From: Panaeolus papilionaceus
Lineage: Eukaryota > Basidiomycota > Agaricomycetes > Agaricales
Direction of reading: 5' to 3'
NCBI GenBank assembly: GCA_015501605.1
Contig: JADNRZ010000005.1
Span: 1,364,001-1,428,000 of the forward strand
DNA: 64,000 nt
In this document: positions 1-11,169 of the stretch, one piece after another
Layout: every line of letters begins with the position of its first letter
Position numbering within the stretch: the stretch's first letter is position 1
Program-made: the position numbers and the translations under genes
The notes under the pieces: generated by a model
Told to the model about the DNA's origin: nothing
Seen by the model: only the letters and a program-made list of their open reading frames with translations
Database searches by the model: none

Positions 1-941
1 ACTGGCAATCTGCGACATAAATGATTTCTCTGCTAATGTCAAGCCATTCTGATATCAATCTGATGACACTGACATACCAGAGGGTGGGCTTATAAGGTCG
101 ATATATGGTATGTTGTAAGATTATGCCAGATTATACCGCTGACAGCAAGTTACACTGATTACATGACCCTTATGATGCATTATCTGAACCTCTTAAATTT
201 ACTGATGACTCCAGCTTCGAAAGCACTTGCAACTAAGGCACTTGTCGTACTTACCCCTATCAAAAAATTTCAGGACATTCTCTCTCGTTGAGGGCAAATC
301 CCATTTCCCGAGAAGTAGGAGATACAGAGTGTAAAGGCGGCCGTCATGAACTTCATGAATCGGAACTAGTTCGCACCCATCATTTTGTAATTATTTAATT
401 TATTATCATGAGTGGAAGTCAGGAGTTAGTTCGGGCACATAAGCGCTTGGCAAAATCAAGGTCGTTTCACACGACTCATGAGTACACCTTGTGGATGAAG
501 CATTCAGGTGAAAATGATCTTCGAAGAGTGTTCAGGCATAAATTTACTTGCGTACTTATGTTATATTGCAGCTCACCAAGTAGACCTGCCATCCAACCCT
601 CCAAATAAGATAGTTTGGTAGCGCGATATTTTTCGAAATGGACAATTAAATTTCACAGCCAGGACCCATCCAGGGCTATCCGGGAGCTAAACTGTCACTT
701 ATAGTTATGACCGAGCGATTGGAGTTGATTTGGTGATGAATTCCTGTCTCTGTAAGGGAGAAATGTACATGTGTATTTCAACACCACTTGATTGTTAAAT
801 TCAAATGGGCAGTGCCCCTGGTATCCCCCATAATTTTCATTCTCGTCGCGGCATGAGCCACAGCCAAGTTCGAGTTCGACATTGAACACTGATCACGACT
901 TGAGCTCATTGAGTTGAGTGGTAGAGACGAAGTCTTTCGCG
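1..941. other. Upstream stretch, no gene supported
   Basis: Only short open frames without recognisable domains occur here, for example a 66-codon frame at 408-608. The last part probably holds the promoter and 5' leader of the membrane-protein gene that starts at 942. I see no RNA gene or repeat. Confidence 0.5.
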
Positions 942-2369
942 ATGACGATCCCTCCTCCTATGCCTCCTATGCCTTCGCTGCCGAGTCAGCCGGTTATAAC
1001 AGGTTCGTTCTTTTTCGCTGTGCAACTTCAGCTACATATTAAAAAAGACAACATACTGAGTATTCCACAGCCATTGTGGCTATCCCTCATTCCATCGCGT
1101 GCGCAACGACATTCGCGCGATTTCTCATACAACACCTCACTCGAAAACTGTGGTGGGACGACTTCTGGGCAGGATTCGGACAGGTGTGCGCAATAGTGCT
1201 ATGGGCGGTCAGCATGCAGCTGCCAATGGGAGGTAAGCACATAATTAAAGAGTTTGTTCCAGCTGTTAAACCCATTGCAGGCGCATATAGTCGCCCTCTC
1301 CGAATCTTCAGCATTGTTGGGATGTTACTTTTTTATACCGCTGCCCTGTGGTAAGCCTACTTCACCCCTCACTTCAATAAACAGTGTTTCAACCGGAACG
1401 CGCCCAGGGCATCAAAAATATCTGTCGCTGCAACAATCGTTAAACTACTTGCTCCAGGTTCTTTCAGAACATGGGCTAAACGAGCCACGTTCGTCTTTGG
1501 GCTGATGTGGCTTGGTTTATCTATTCAGCGAATGTTTGCTTGCGGTGCTGATTTCCAAGTACTGCCTTTCTGTCGTGTCCCAGTTTACACCGGGTATCTG
1601 GAGCTAGGAAGTAAGCACGACGTGCCTGTTGTAGAATTGCCACAAATTTCTCATCGCTTTTGCTGTTTTTCTCTTCTAGCTGACCTTGCATCCGACTTGT
1701 GGTTGATAGGGGCACCATTGACGATGCTTTGGAAGATCAAATTATCAACCTATCATCGACGTTTGATTGGAGGGGCTTTTGTCTGCGGCATTGCTACCAC
1801 CATAGCCAGTATTGTTCACATATACTTCATCATCGTCAAGGATGATGTCTGGACAGGGTTCAGCGGCCATATCCAGGCATGTGTTGGGACATTGGCGAAA
1901 AGTGATGAGATTTAACGATAATAACGACTAGGTTGGCGTGTCACTTGTAGTGTGTAACGTCCTGGTTTTATCGACATACGTTTATCGAAGACTGCACCAC
2001 ATTGACAATGCCAGCGAAAGGAAAGCGACTCCTGATCTTTCCCCACGAGATAATTCGTCGGAAGATGTGCACTCTTCTCCTGTTCGTACCCCATCATCGA
2101 CCAATCAGCATGAGACGAGGACCGCAGATATCAAGCTCACCGAATTCGAGACCTCGATAGGTGGTCGATTTGACGAAGAATACACCCACAACATTCGCAC
2201 TTTCAACGATGAATATACGCAGAACATACACTCCTTCGGCAGTGGAATAGCGATAGAATCCAATCCTCAAGCATCCTATGGGACTCGCATCTCCTTCCCC
2301 ACTTCACATCCAGATGGTCTCAATCCTATGAGGCGCAGCCCAAGATCCTCATTGTCAATATCTAAGTGA
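942..2369 (+). CDS. Seven-TM fungal membrane protein (rhodopsin/Pth11-like class)
   Basis: This is a multi-pass plasma-membrane-type protein of unknown ligand. The model has six exons starting at the ATG at 942, followed by a short Pro-rich leader. Hydrophobic segments follow one another, beginning IVAIPHSIACATTFARFLI, and the loop motif KLWWDDFWAGFGQ is typical of basidiomycete members of this class. The last helix (VGVSLVVCNVLVLSTYVYRR) leads into a polar, Ser/Thr-rich cytoplasmic tail of about 125 residues ending at TGA 2367-2369. The third intron is best closed at the CAG before GGCATCAAAA, which keeps the frame. The fifth intron (1877-1931) has a GC donor (CAG|GCATGT); no GT donor keeps the frame. 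The class assignment rests on topology and the WWDDFWA motif. A role in sensing extracellular signals is inference from similar fungal families. Confidence 0.65.
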
Positions 2370-2501
2370 TTAAAGATCTAACTGAACATTTTACTCACTG
2401 TCACCATTTTTCTTGTCATATCGCTACGTATACTCTTTGTATGGTATTTTACGCACTCCTTTAGTACGAGCCTTCATCATGTACATATTTCAATTTTTGC
2501 T

Positions 2502-3116
2502 TCAATGGGATTTTGCCGGGGATATGATACTCGATGGTTTCCTATAAAGTACACGATTAACCATACCCAGCGGCATATCGTATAATTCGGGAATGGCGTT
2601 ATGCTGAAGAGCCGACACGTAAGGATTCAGACCACTCTCCGTGGTTGAAGGAACTGCAATCCGCTGATCTACAAAAATAATGAGCAGACGAATTCAAAAA
2701 AGTAAAGGTGACGTACCAGTGAGCGAATTCATATCATCAAATGCAGGAGTTGCTCGCATAGCCAGAGAAGAATAAATGATATAGGTGGTAATTACTAGCA
2801 CAATTGTCCATGAAGGAATTAAGATTGCCCACTCCCTGAACGGATAGGTAAATGCTGATGAAACATAATCATTGTTCAGTTGAAATTACCTATTGGGATA
2901 CCAAGTGACGCCTGTCCACACTATCCATTCGTCGGGAAGAAAGCCCCAGAGCAGGTAAAGAACGAATGCCAGGTAGGTTGAAGTCCAAGCGACGAATCCA
3001 TAAAATTCGGATGCACGACTTTTCGTGTCCTCATGTTCTGGTGGCCATGGGTAAGGTGCAGTTGGTGACTTTGGAGTTGTGTCTAATAAAATATTTGTAG
3101 GGCTTGTTGGTTTCAT
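2502..3116 (-). CDS. GPI19: PIG-P, GPI-N-acetylglucosaminyltransferase subunit P
   Basis: This is a small ER membrane subunit of the GPI-GlcNAc transferase, which makes GlcNAc-PI, the first intermediate of GPI anchors. Three exons give about 150 residues. The first carries the family signature EFYGFVAWTSTYLAFVLYLL, the first membrane helix, followed by LPDEWI and TWYPNR. The second begins REWAILIPSWTIVLVITTY, the second helix. The third ends with the conserved element DMPLGMVNRVLY and a short tail with stop TGA at 2502-2504. Length, two-helix topology and the closing motif all match PIG-P. The gene is divergent from the F-box gene with only 123 bp between start codons, so both probably share one promoter region. 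Confidence 0.92.
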
Positions 3117-3239
3117 TGTTAATTACGGGCTGGACCTAATAACGTTCGTTGTTCATGATGCCGATGGTGGTGGTACGTGGGTAAGTTTCGATGATGATCT
3201 TCACACTGAACCACTGGAAAGGCTTGACTTCAGTTTACA
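3117..3239. promoter_or_regulatory. Shared divergent promoter region
   Basis: These 123 bp separate the start codons of GPI19 (minus) and the F-box gene (plus). Both promoters and 5' leaders must lie here or overlap the opposite gene. I see no clear TATA element. The call is inferred from gene arrangement only. Confidence 0.35.
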
Positions 3240-4727
3240 ATGTCTTCATGTATTCATTGTCTTCCTACAGAAACACTTCATGAAATTCTCCAGCTTGTAC
3301 CTGAACCTGTTAAAACTCCACATTGGTCCTGGGATAACACGGGAGCAAGGATATACGACCAACCTTCATTTATCCAGGATCAAGTTTCCACACCATTCAT
3401 TCTGTCGCATGTCTGCCACACCTGGAGATCCATATTAATTAACTCCCCGCTAGCATGGTCTAATATCGCTGTTCGTCTACGCAGTGCCAAATCTGCTGGT
3501 GGATCGCAGTTGGTAAAATTATGGTTGCAACGATCCAACAGTGTACCAATCTCAGTGTATCTCGTCAACAATGGCAATGCTTCAAGTTTTGTCAATGGTA
3601 CATTTGCCAACAGATCCTGGCAAAGCGCATGCAGCACATTCGCACAGCTATCTCAGCAAATGCATCGGTGGAGATCCCTAACTCTGCTTCGTGTGCCATG
3701 GCAGTTCTTAGGGGTCATGATGCCTTTTATATCAACTGGAGGACGTTGCAGAATCCTCCAATCGGTCAGCCTACAATGCTCTCAGGAAAATTATGAAAAG
3801 GAACCACGAGATATCTATTCCGCCCTGGAATGGCAAAGTCCCAATGAACAACAGATCATGGAGGCCATGTTCTCCTCGCCAGCTTTACGATACGTACATC
3901 ACAACTTCCTGTGTTGTAGTGAAGAACTACGTTTTAATAGCCTTGTCGCCATCCCCTGGTCACGCCTCCAAGGTGCAACAATTAACTCTGTTACCGCAAG
4001 CCGCATACAAATTCTATCTATCCTTCAATTTGGTGGTACACTCTCCAAATTGCAGTTTCTTCATTTGACCCATGTATACCACATATCACCCGAAAACAAC
4101 AGTATCACTTTCCCGGAGCTCCAATACTTCAAACTTGATCTACTGTACACCAGCCCTGCCAAATTGTTTCCGTTTTTTACCATGCCAAAGCTAGAGCACT
4201 TGTCACTTGTCCAATATGGTCCTGAATGGGAACCGGATGGGCCTGCAACTGCACAACCCATCCTCAACTTTTTCGAACGCTCCGATTGCAAAATTAGGTC
4301 ATTCTACTGCGACGACATGCCCTATGGCCCGGAAGAGATGTTGAAGATTTTATCATCTCCTGCTATGCAGACACTCACTTCGTTAGAATGCATTGAAACT
4401 GATGCTTACAACCTTGTCGTGCTGATGACCAATCGACTCAACAAGGAAGAAAAGGAAGGAGCACTCATCCCGGGAACATCATCGTTTCTTCCTTCCATTG
4501 AACAAATCGAGCTATCTGTGTACCCAGATACCGTGGAGGATCAAGCCGATATTCCTCTGATGGTCAAAGCTTTCGCAAAGCGCCCGTTTACGCAGCTCAA
4601 ACGGGTATTTGTGAGGTTCAAGGAAATGCTAGGCGTCGACCCGGTCGACTCGGGGGCCCAACAATCTATGGCAGATGCAGGTGTTGAATTTGTGGAGAAC
4701 TGTTTCACGAAGTTGATTGAAGACTGA
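3240..4727 (+). CDS. F-box-like protein with leucine-rich C-terminal half
   Basis: A single-exon gene of 495 residues. The N-terminus (CLPTETLHEILQLV, then STPFILSHVCHTWRSILINS and PLAW) is a typical basidiomycete F-box: a PxE-x-L-x-EIL helix, an insertion, then V-C-x-x-W-R. The rest shows irregular Leu-rich repeats (LSKLQFLHL, FPELQYFKL, MPKLEHLSL), as in the substrate-recognition halves of SCF ubiquitin ligases. The expected role is to bridge Skp1 and a substrate for ubiquitination. Such genes form large lineage-specific families in Agaricomycetes, so the substrate cannot be guessed. The start is the first ATG of the frame and lies just before the F-box. No introns are needed. Confidence 0.8.
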   Translation: MSSCIHCLPTETLHEILQLVPEPVKTPHWSWDNTGARIYDQPSFIQDQVSTPFILSHVCHTWRSILINSPLAWSNIAVRLRSAKSAGGSQLVKLWLQRSNSVPISVYLVNNGNASSFVNGTFANRSWQSACSTFAQLSQQMHRWRSLTLLRVPWQFLGVMMPFISTGGRCRILQSVSLQCSQENYEKEPRDIYSALEWQSPNEQQIMEAMFSSPALRYVHHNFLCCSEELRFNSLVAIPWSRLQGATINSVTASRIQILSILQFGGTLSKLQFLHLTHVYHISPENNSITFPELQYFKLDLLYTSPAKLFPFFTMPKLEHLSLVQYGPEWEPDGPATAQPILNFFERSDCKIRSFYCDDMPYGPEEMLKILSSPAMQTLTSLECIETDAYNLVVLMTNRLNKEEKEGALIPGTSSFLPSIEQIELSVYPDTVEDQADIPLMVKAFAKRPFTQLKRVFVRFKEMLGVDPVDSGAQQSMADAGVEFVENCFTKLIED

Positions 4728-4950
4728 CAGTGTTCCCAACCACAACAAACCTGTTCAATAGCATAGCCCAACTTAAAAAAGCTAAAGAAAAAATGTATTC
4801 ACTACTATGGTAGATTCAAGGGTCTCGTAATAGAGAATTAGTCAAAGTGTATAGCACTCAGGTCGTGCGCAAAAGCTGAAGGGGCAGGAATTGAATGAAT
4901 AGCAATTTGTTAGAACGTGTACAACAAAAAAGGGAGACAACAAAACTAGG

Positions 4951-4979
4951 GGTAGGTAGGTAGGTAGGTAGGTAGGTAG
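4951..4979. repeat. (GGTA)n microsatellite
   Basis: About seven perfect units of a 4-bp repeat sit between the convergent 3' ends of the F-box gene and the HECT-like gene, 17 bp beyond the latter's stop codon, so probably in its 3' UTR. Confidence 0.9.
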
Positions 4980-4995
4980 ATGTGTATGTGTCTGA

Positions 4996-7900
4996 TCAAA
5001 CTCGCTGTAGCCAACCCACTTCTAATCCTGTCATCGTCCGCAGACTTTCAGGATAAGCAGAATTGCTCTCCTTCAAGAGGTTTGTCAGGCGATGGCAGAT
5101 AGTCATAGGGTACGAAAGATACTCTGCTTGAGGAAAACCAGGGTACCGTTTGAGAATGCTATAAAGAGTACAAGCCGTTAACTAAATGAACTCGACAGGT
5201 CAGACAAAGAAACGTACGTGTTGAGATCAGAAGCTATTTCAGCGGGACTGAGTAGCTTGTAGAGCACTTTGGCTGCGACAATGTTCGCACTCTTCGGCAT
5301 CAGACGGGAGGTGGGGGTTGCATATGCAATGCGTATTCTGGGTTTGAATAACCATATCTGTAGGAGCCATGTAAGCTAATCACACACATCTACGATAATG
5401 AAATAAGAAAGAATGCGCACCAGTATGCGGGGTTTCTCATCCTCCTCATCTCTAATCACGAATCTATACGAAGCGTGCGCTTGTACGAATTCATTCATGT
5501 CTTCCACAATGAACGCAGTAAGCGGAACTTTGAAGAAACTGACAAGTATCGTGAGTTACAACCGCGAACAAAACCTTAAAAATATAGAAGACGCGCACTC
5601 ATTCTTGAGACTGACAGGCCGAACGGCATACTTGAGAATTCGGTACGTCGTACAATTGTCATCATCGTATCTTTTCTCTCGACGGCGACCAATGACAGCG
5701 CCACATATACAGCGCGTGAGGATACCGTGGTCGGACACCTGCACCGAGCAGAAGGCGATAGTTAGCATCATCAAGTAATCATCACAAAGTATTCATAAAC
5801 ATGAAATCATTGAGAGAGGGAAAAGGATATTGTGTCCCGACTTGTAGCCCTCACAATATGGATCTTTGTGCATGAGAGTTGTTTGACGGGACGATGGTTA
5901 TGTTGATATTGGACGTTTTGTATCAACTGGAATGTCTGAGTCGATCCAAGCAGTCCACTCCAAACTGACAACTTTTCAAACCATCCGAAGAGGTTATCAA
6001 TGGCATCAATTCAGAGGGCCACATCTTGGTGACAACAGATCCTTGGTAGAACACCCAAGGCCAGCCTTCTTTTCGCCCGTTAAAAAGAGGTGCAGATAAA
6101 ATGCACGACCATACGCGAAGAAAGAGAGCGGCTTAAAAAAGTAGAAATGACACGTACCTGAGCCTCTCTAGTGGTTGACACATGCAAGTTGTTCTTGTGA
6201 ATCGCAGAGCCTTCGAAAAGAATATAACTTCCGCCAACTAGAGCTTGACCAACAGATGGAGAAAAGCCACGCTTCCCCTGTTTAGCCACTTGATCATGCA
6301 GCTTTTGGTCGCTATGGCACATCCACGCCTCTACGAGTTCCTCCCAATGCTCTGACGGTAGGTCCCTATAAGTATGTACTTTAGAGGCCTGAATCAGAGG
6401 CAGAGCGCACGAGGAGCAGAGGAAGGATGTAGGCTTTAACGATTCGAGCTGAGGCGCGTCAAGGAGAGGCGGCGATGGAGACTCTTGCTGTAGGGGCTGT
6501 TGCGTTGTTAACTTGATTTCGTAATGAGTTGATTGGGTTTTGACCTCCTTAGTGCCGTGCGTGGTTTGAGCAGGCAGCATAAGGGGAAGCGAAGAGTTGG
6601 CACCAGACTTAATGACCAAGTGATCGCCTGCATCTGGGGATCGATCCAGGAATGAAGGAACAACCTCGGCTTGGACGTCTAGGGTCGTCTTGCTAGATGC
6701 TACAGAAGTTCGGAAAAATACAAGGATATGGTGCAGGTTCTCGTGGTTTTCTGCAACGTAGATGATATCAAAGGCTGCTGCGTCATGAGTCAATAAAAAT
6801 GCTTATAGGCCTGAACGATTATATTCACCTGATCCACGCAAGTTTTTCGACGATGCTTTTTTCAAAATAGCACCACCTTGTTGTGTGAGCTTCGAGGAGG
6901 AAGAACGAAGCCATGCTAAAGGAGGAGCAGAGAGACTTCGGTGCCGTTTCTTTGACTTTGAATCAGGTTCTGAGGATGCAGCGTTGTCTTCATCTTCATG
7001 AATCAGTGATGGAGGAACAGACTCCCTCATGAACTCTGGCAAGGTAAGCATAGCTTCTCCGTCCTTCTGCCGCTCTGAGAGTGGTAACGCCTCACGCATA
7101 AACTCGGGTAGGGATAATAATGCGTTTGGGTCTTTGACTCTTGGTGGATGTACTGCATCTTGTCCATGGATACGCCCGGCGTCCGAGTGTCGAATAAGTT
7201 GTTCAACGAAAGCGTCTCTCTGAGTAGAAGCGTTAGTTAGAATACTAACAGGAGAAAAAGTATCTCAAACCTTAGCTGAGTCCTTTTTGCGAGCCTTCTC
7301 GAGTCTACTCTGCATCCCGCCATCCAATATAACCGACTGGTCCTTGAGAGTACGTTCTGATGCTTTCCCTATTAACTCCAGCATATTTTCCAATTCACGG
7401 ACATCTCGCTCCTTGCCTTTACGAGAAACATGTCGTGGGGAGCTAGTGCCCTCACGACTAGCTTTCTCCATCTGAGCTTTTTTGGCAGATTTCAATTCAA
7501 CCCTTTGGTTGTGCAACTGCGGCGCAACGAGATACAGCCTGTCGATAGCCAAAGCAACCGCTTCCAGATCCAATCGCATTTTCTCGTCTGTGACCCTTGA
7601 TGCAGACACCAACAGTGGAGACGCAAGCTTCGCCTTAGTGTCATCCAATGACGGGCGGCCTGTGCCATCATAATCAGGTAGCGGTTCTTCCTCGTAGTCC
7701 TCCCGGTCGTATTGAGGAGGAAGATGATCATTGACGAAACGAGGTATCGTCTCGGTACGTTGCTTGCAAAGAGCGACAACGTTTTCGAGTTCCGCGTCTA
7801 TTCTTGACCATAGTAAGGTGACTTCAACGGCAAGACGGGGAGGAGTGTTGGACGATGGAACCTCTGCTTGTGACGATAATCTCTCGATTTGAAGATCGCT

Positions 7901-8652
7901 GAGTTGTCGTGTGAGAGTGTCAAAAACATCGATAGGTGGCGGAGCGTCAAGAGTAGTGGGTTCTATGGCTGCTGGGTGTGGATGTAGACCTGATGTAGAG
8001 CCTAATTCGGAGAGACGGTTGAGGTCGGAAAGAAGAGACACAAGAGCCTTGGCCAAAGCAGCATCACTTTCTGACAACGAGTATGATAAGGTATCAACGC
8101 GAACTCTGAGCTCGTGTAGGAGGCCAGCATCCGATGAAGAATTTGCGGTCTCTATCATCTCCGTATCGTGGTTCCTGAGATTGGTAACTAAAGTTTGCAG
8201 GGCTGAGGTTGAAGATGCTTCGGTCGAAGAAGGACCGGCAGAAGCCTGCGTGGACGATGGCATGGAATGACGGCGGTCTGGAACTATAGGACTCCATTCA
8301 CTTGGTTCGGAGAGTAGATTGTTCAATGTCATGAGACATGATTTCTGGACATAAACGATGGAGGGCATAACTTCTGTCTGTCCGAGTTCAGTCTTAGATA
8401 TGGAACGGTGAGCAAACAACCTACCAAGGCAACATGACTAACACGCTCTTCTGGTTCTATCACATGGATAGATTCATGTGTGTCCTCCGTGGAGCTTTCG
8501 ACGAGTGAAGCACGGTTATCCTCGAGACCAGGTTGATATGACTCTATTTCATTGTCGAGAAGTTCGCGAGGAAATGGTGCTGGGACATGTGAATCCAACT
8601 GAGGAGATGATATGCTTCGTTGTTCTACCTTTGGTCGCGTAAGAGTAGCCAT
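4996..8652 (-). CDS. UBE3D-type HECT-like E3 ligase with long N-terminal extension
   Basis: Eight exons join in frame into 968 residues: 8652-8425, 8377-7271, 7219-6829, 6777-6158, 5738-5599, 5538-5421, 5357-5218 and 5158-4996. From about residue 576 the protein matches the E2-binding HECT-like family (human UBE3D). It has the FLCSSC cysteine pair, LPSEHWEELVEAWMCH, a second pair in TRCICGAVIG, then RILIWLFKPRIRIAYATPT and the terminus SLRTMTGLEVGWLQRV. Members bind an E2 and act in ubiquitin transfer. The first 575 residues have no domain I recognise: Ser/Pro-rich, with probable coiled-coil stretches and a repeated LPEFMRE motif about 20 residues apart. The two halves are joined by a clean 51-nt intron (6828-6778). 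Reading through it gives a stop at 6803 only 10 bp from the next ATG, too close for separate genes. The intron at 6157-5739 is 419 nt, long for this window. The fusion is the best reading, but two genes cannot be excluded without transcripts. Confidence 0.75.
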
Positions 8653-9391
8653 TATATAGGAATGTAGCAGAAGGAAGAGAAGGTAGTTGTGCTGGCGTCG
8701 GATTTAGGCGCGGAGAATGGAAAAAAGTGGTTGCAAGGGTACAAGTGACAGCTTATTTAGGATCCAATCGCCGAAAATAAATCTTGAGCCTACTCTAGAG
8801 GCTTATTTCCTGATTTTAAAGGATTAAAATATTTCTTTTCTCCTTCAATATTTGGAACTATACTGACAAGAACATTTCAGATTCTGTTTGAACTCCTCTG
8901 AATGTAAGTAGTTGGTAATGAACATACCTCGTTAAGTCGTCGTCGCTGAAACGAACATGAAATTCAGTAAATCCAATCACGAATAATGGTAATACTTGAC
9001 AGGCGGCAAAGAAGAAGAAAGAAAGTATAGATGTACTAGGACAACTTGAGAAGGAGTTAAATCTGCCATGGTCACCATCCAGTCTAGCATTGCCATCGTA
9101 AAGTCACATCCCCCCTAAGTCACATGTTATGCGTGACAATGATAACAGATTAGATTGACCTGTGGCTGTGTGATCCTACACTGAAACCACTGAGCGGTCT
9201 CTTGACTTGTAACTGCTCATAGCAACGTTTCTTTCTTAACAGCAATTTCAATGAGTTGGAGTTCGTCTCTGCGCAATTTAACTTAAACTACTTTCATTTA
9301 TACGTCAAAATATTCATGCTAACAGACTTGGTGCAACATTGGATGTTGACCAACGATACTTCACCGACTACGCATTTCAGGTGTTAAACCA
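8653..9391. other. Divergent intergenic region, no gene seen
   Basis: Lies between the divergent HECT-like gene and the first iminopeptidase-like gene. It is AT-rich with only short frames. It should contain both promoters. Confidence 0.5.
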
Positions 9392-10591
9392 ATGAAAGGG
9401 ATCTCTGGTACTGTACCGTTCCATGTGGGAGGAAGGGTATTCCAGACATGGTACAAGGTCGTAGGCAGCCTACGCTGCGGTCGCCGTCCACTAGTGCTCG
9501 TTCATGGCGGTCCTGGACTCACTCATCATTATATGAGGTGAGCCATTCGTTCCAATCGATACCAACTTAATCTAACGCCATATGTCATGCTCAAGTCCAC
9601 ACTGCCAATTATACGAGGAACATGGGTGAGCGTTTGTATTGCATTCATGTCAAAACAGGGGTTTAACTTGAAGTCCCTTTCTTAGGATACCACTTGTTCT
9701 GTATGACCAATTGGGAAGCGGTCAATCGTCCCATTACCGCGACTGTTCTGGAGGGTTCTTCACTCCTTCTCTTTTCTCTGACCAGCTAGAAAGCCTCCTT
9801 ATACATCTCCAGATCAATGATAATTATGACTTGCTGGGTCATTCATGGGGAGGTACGAGAGTCATGTTGGTTTTATTGACTGAACTTAACAGGGTTGTCA
9901 GGTTTCCTTGCTGCATACTTTTCGTCCCGCCGAGAGCAACCAGGTCTCCACCGACTCATTCTTGCCAATGCCCCAGCATCCATACCTCTGATGCAGGATG
10001 GCTTGAACATATTGCTCGATAGGTTTGGGCCGGATTTCGCTCAAATGATTCGAAAGCACGAGGCGAAGAGAACAATGGACGCGCAAGAGTATCAGGCTGG
10101 CATGACCCTATTCACGTTATCCCATTTCTGCTCTTTGGAACCGTGGCCGACGGAGCTACGACAGTCGTTTGCGGTCAGCGCCGAAGATGAGACAGTACAT
10201 GATCAATTGTATGCCCAATACAATCTAAACCGAAATTGAATACAATTTTTTGACAAGCGTCTTTTCTTGCGATTGTAGGATGGGGGAGCCAACATTTCGG
10301 GTCGAAGGTACTTTGAAAGACGAAACAAACGTCCCATATCTATCCAACATAACCGCCTCAACCCTGGTCATCAACTCTGAGAACGATGAGATGCATGATG
10401 TTGCAGTAAAACCGTTCGCTGATCACATCCCAACTGTAAAGTGGGTTAGGTTGAACAGTAGCACACACGTTCCCATGTTCGAGGAACCGCAGAGGTCGGT
10501 GGTTTTGTATTTCGTGTATTTCTCATGGTACAACTGTGCTGACCTATACCACTATAGATATTTACAGGTTATTTCGGAGTTTCTTGCGTGA
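9392..10591 (+). CDS. Proline iminopeptidase-like alpha/beta hydrolase
   Basis: A cytosolic-type hydrolase of the proline iminopeptidase / amino-acid amidase family, 299 residues in six exons: 9392-9537, 9596-9625, 9686-9852, 9902-10208, 10279-10494 and 10558-10591. All junctions keep frame, including a 30-nt second exon. Motifs in order are the oxyanion-hole [25 protein letters not shown], the nucleophile elbow GHSWGG, a cap domain with LILANAPAS, the acid in SENDEMHD, and the catalytic His in [12 protein letters not shown]. All three catalytic residues are present, so the enzyme should be active. The natural substrate (N-terminal Pro peptides or amino-acid amides) cannot be told from sequence. 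A damaged paralogue with the same intron positions lies on the other strand at 40945-41992 and supports the exon model. There is no signal peptide. Confidence 0.88.
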
Positions 10592-11169
10592 TGTATGCGA
10601 CCATTACCAGATGTCCCGCCCCTCTGTAATACTATCTCATGCTCGAAATTTAACAAGTGGCTATTCCCTTACACCCCTCTTGCGCTTGTGAAAGCGGCCT
10701 GAAGGACTCGTGACTCTTTTTCTGATTAAACAGCCTAACTATCATCGAAGATGATTAACATGATGCCAATTACACGACAGTTCCGGGTTTTTCTGATTTT
10801 GGAATTCAACCATCTCGACCTACAACAGCAATCAACCCGTTCCCACTAGCCTCTCGTTCCATGTGCTCCAACCCTATAAGATTCCTTTGCGGCTCCTGTC
10901 TTGAAAGGGTTGAGGCGATGTGAGTACACCGCTGTTCATTCCTTTCGTCGATCCTGACATATCGAAAGTTCTACTTGCACCGGGGCCCACTGTACCCCAC
11001 AGATTCAATATCAATCATTGAACACCACTCCTTTCATTGCCAGATGACATCGGAAGTAGGTGTGGAGACCCGAAAATATGAAGATTTTTATCATTGAACG
11101 AAAGGTATAAAATCAGCGCATCGAAAAGCACTAATGAGCATCATCTCAATCGACCTCAGAATATCGAAA
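10592..11169. other. Intergenic region, no gene seen
   Basis: Separates two plus-strand genes. Only short frames occur. It probably holds the promoter of the secreted cysteine-rich gene; a TATA-like tataaaa lies at about 11106, 65 bp before its ATG. Confidence 0.45.

Noticed and set aside
6803..7099. Separate C-terminus ending at the stop at 6803
   Set aside because: The stop lies inside a well-formed 51-nt intron and only 10 bp from the next ATG on the same strand; splicing gives one continuous protein.
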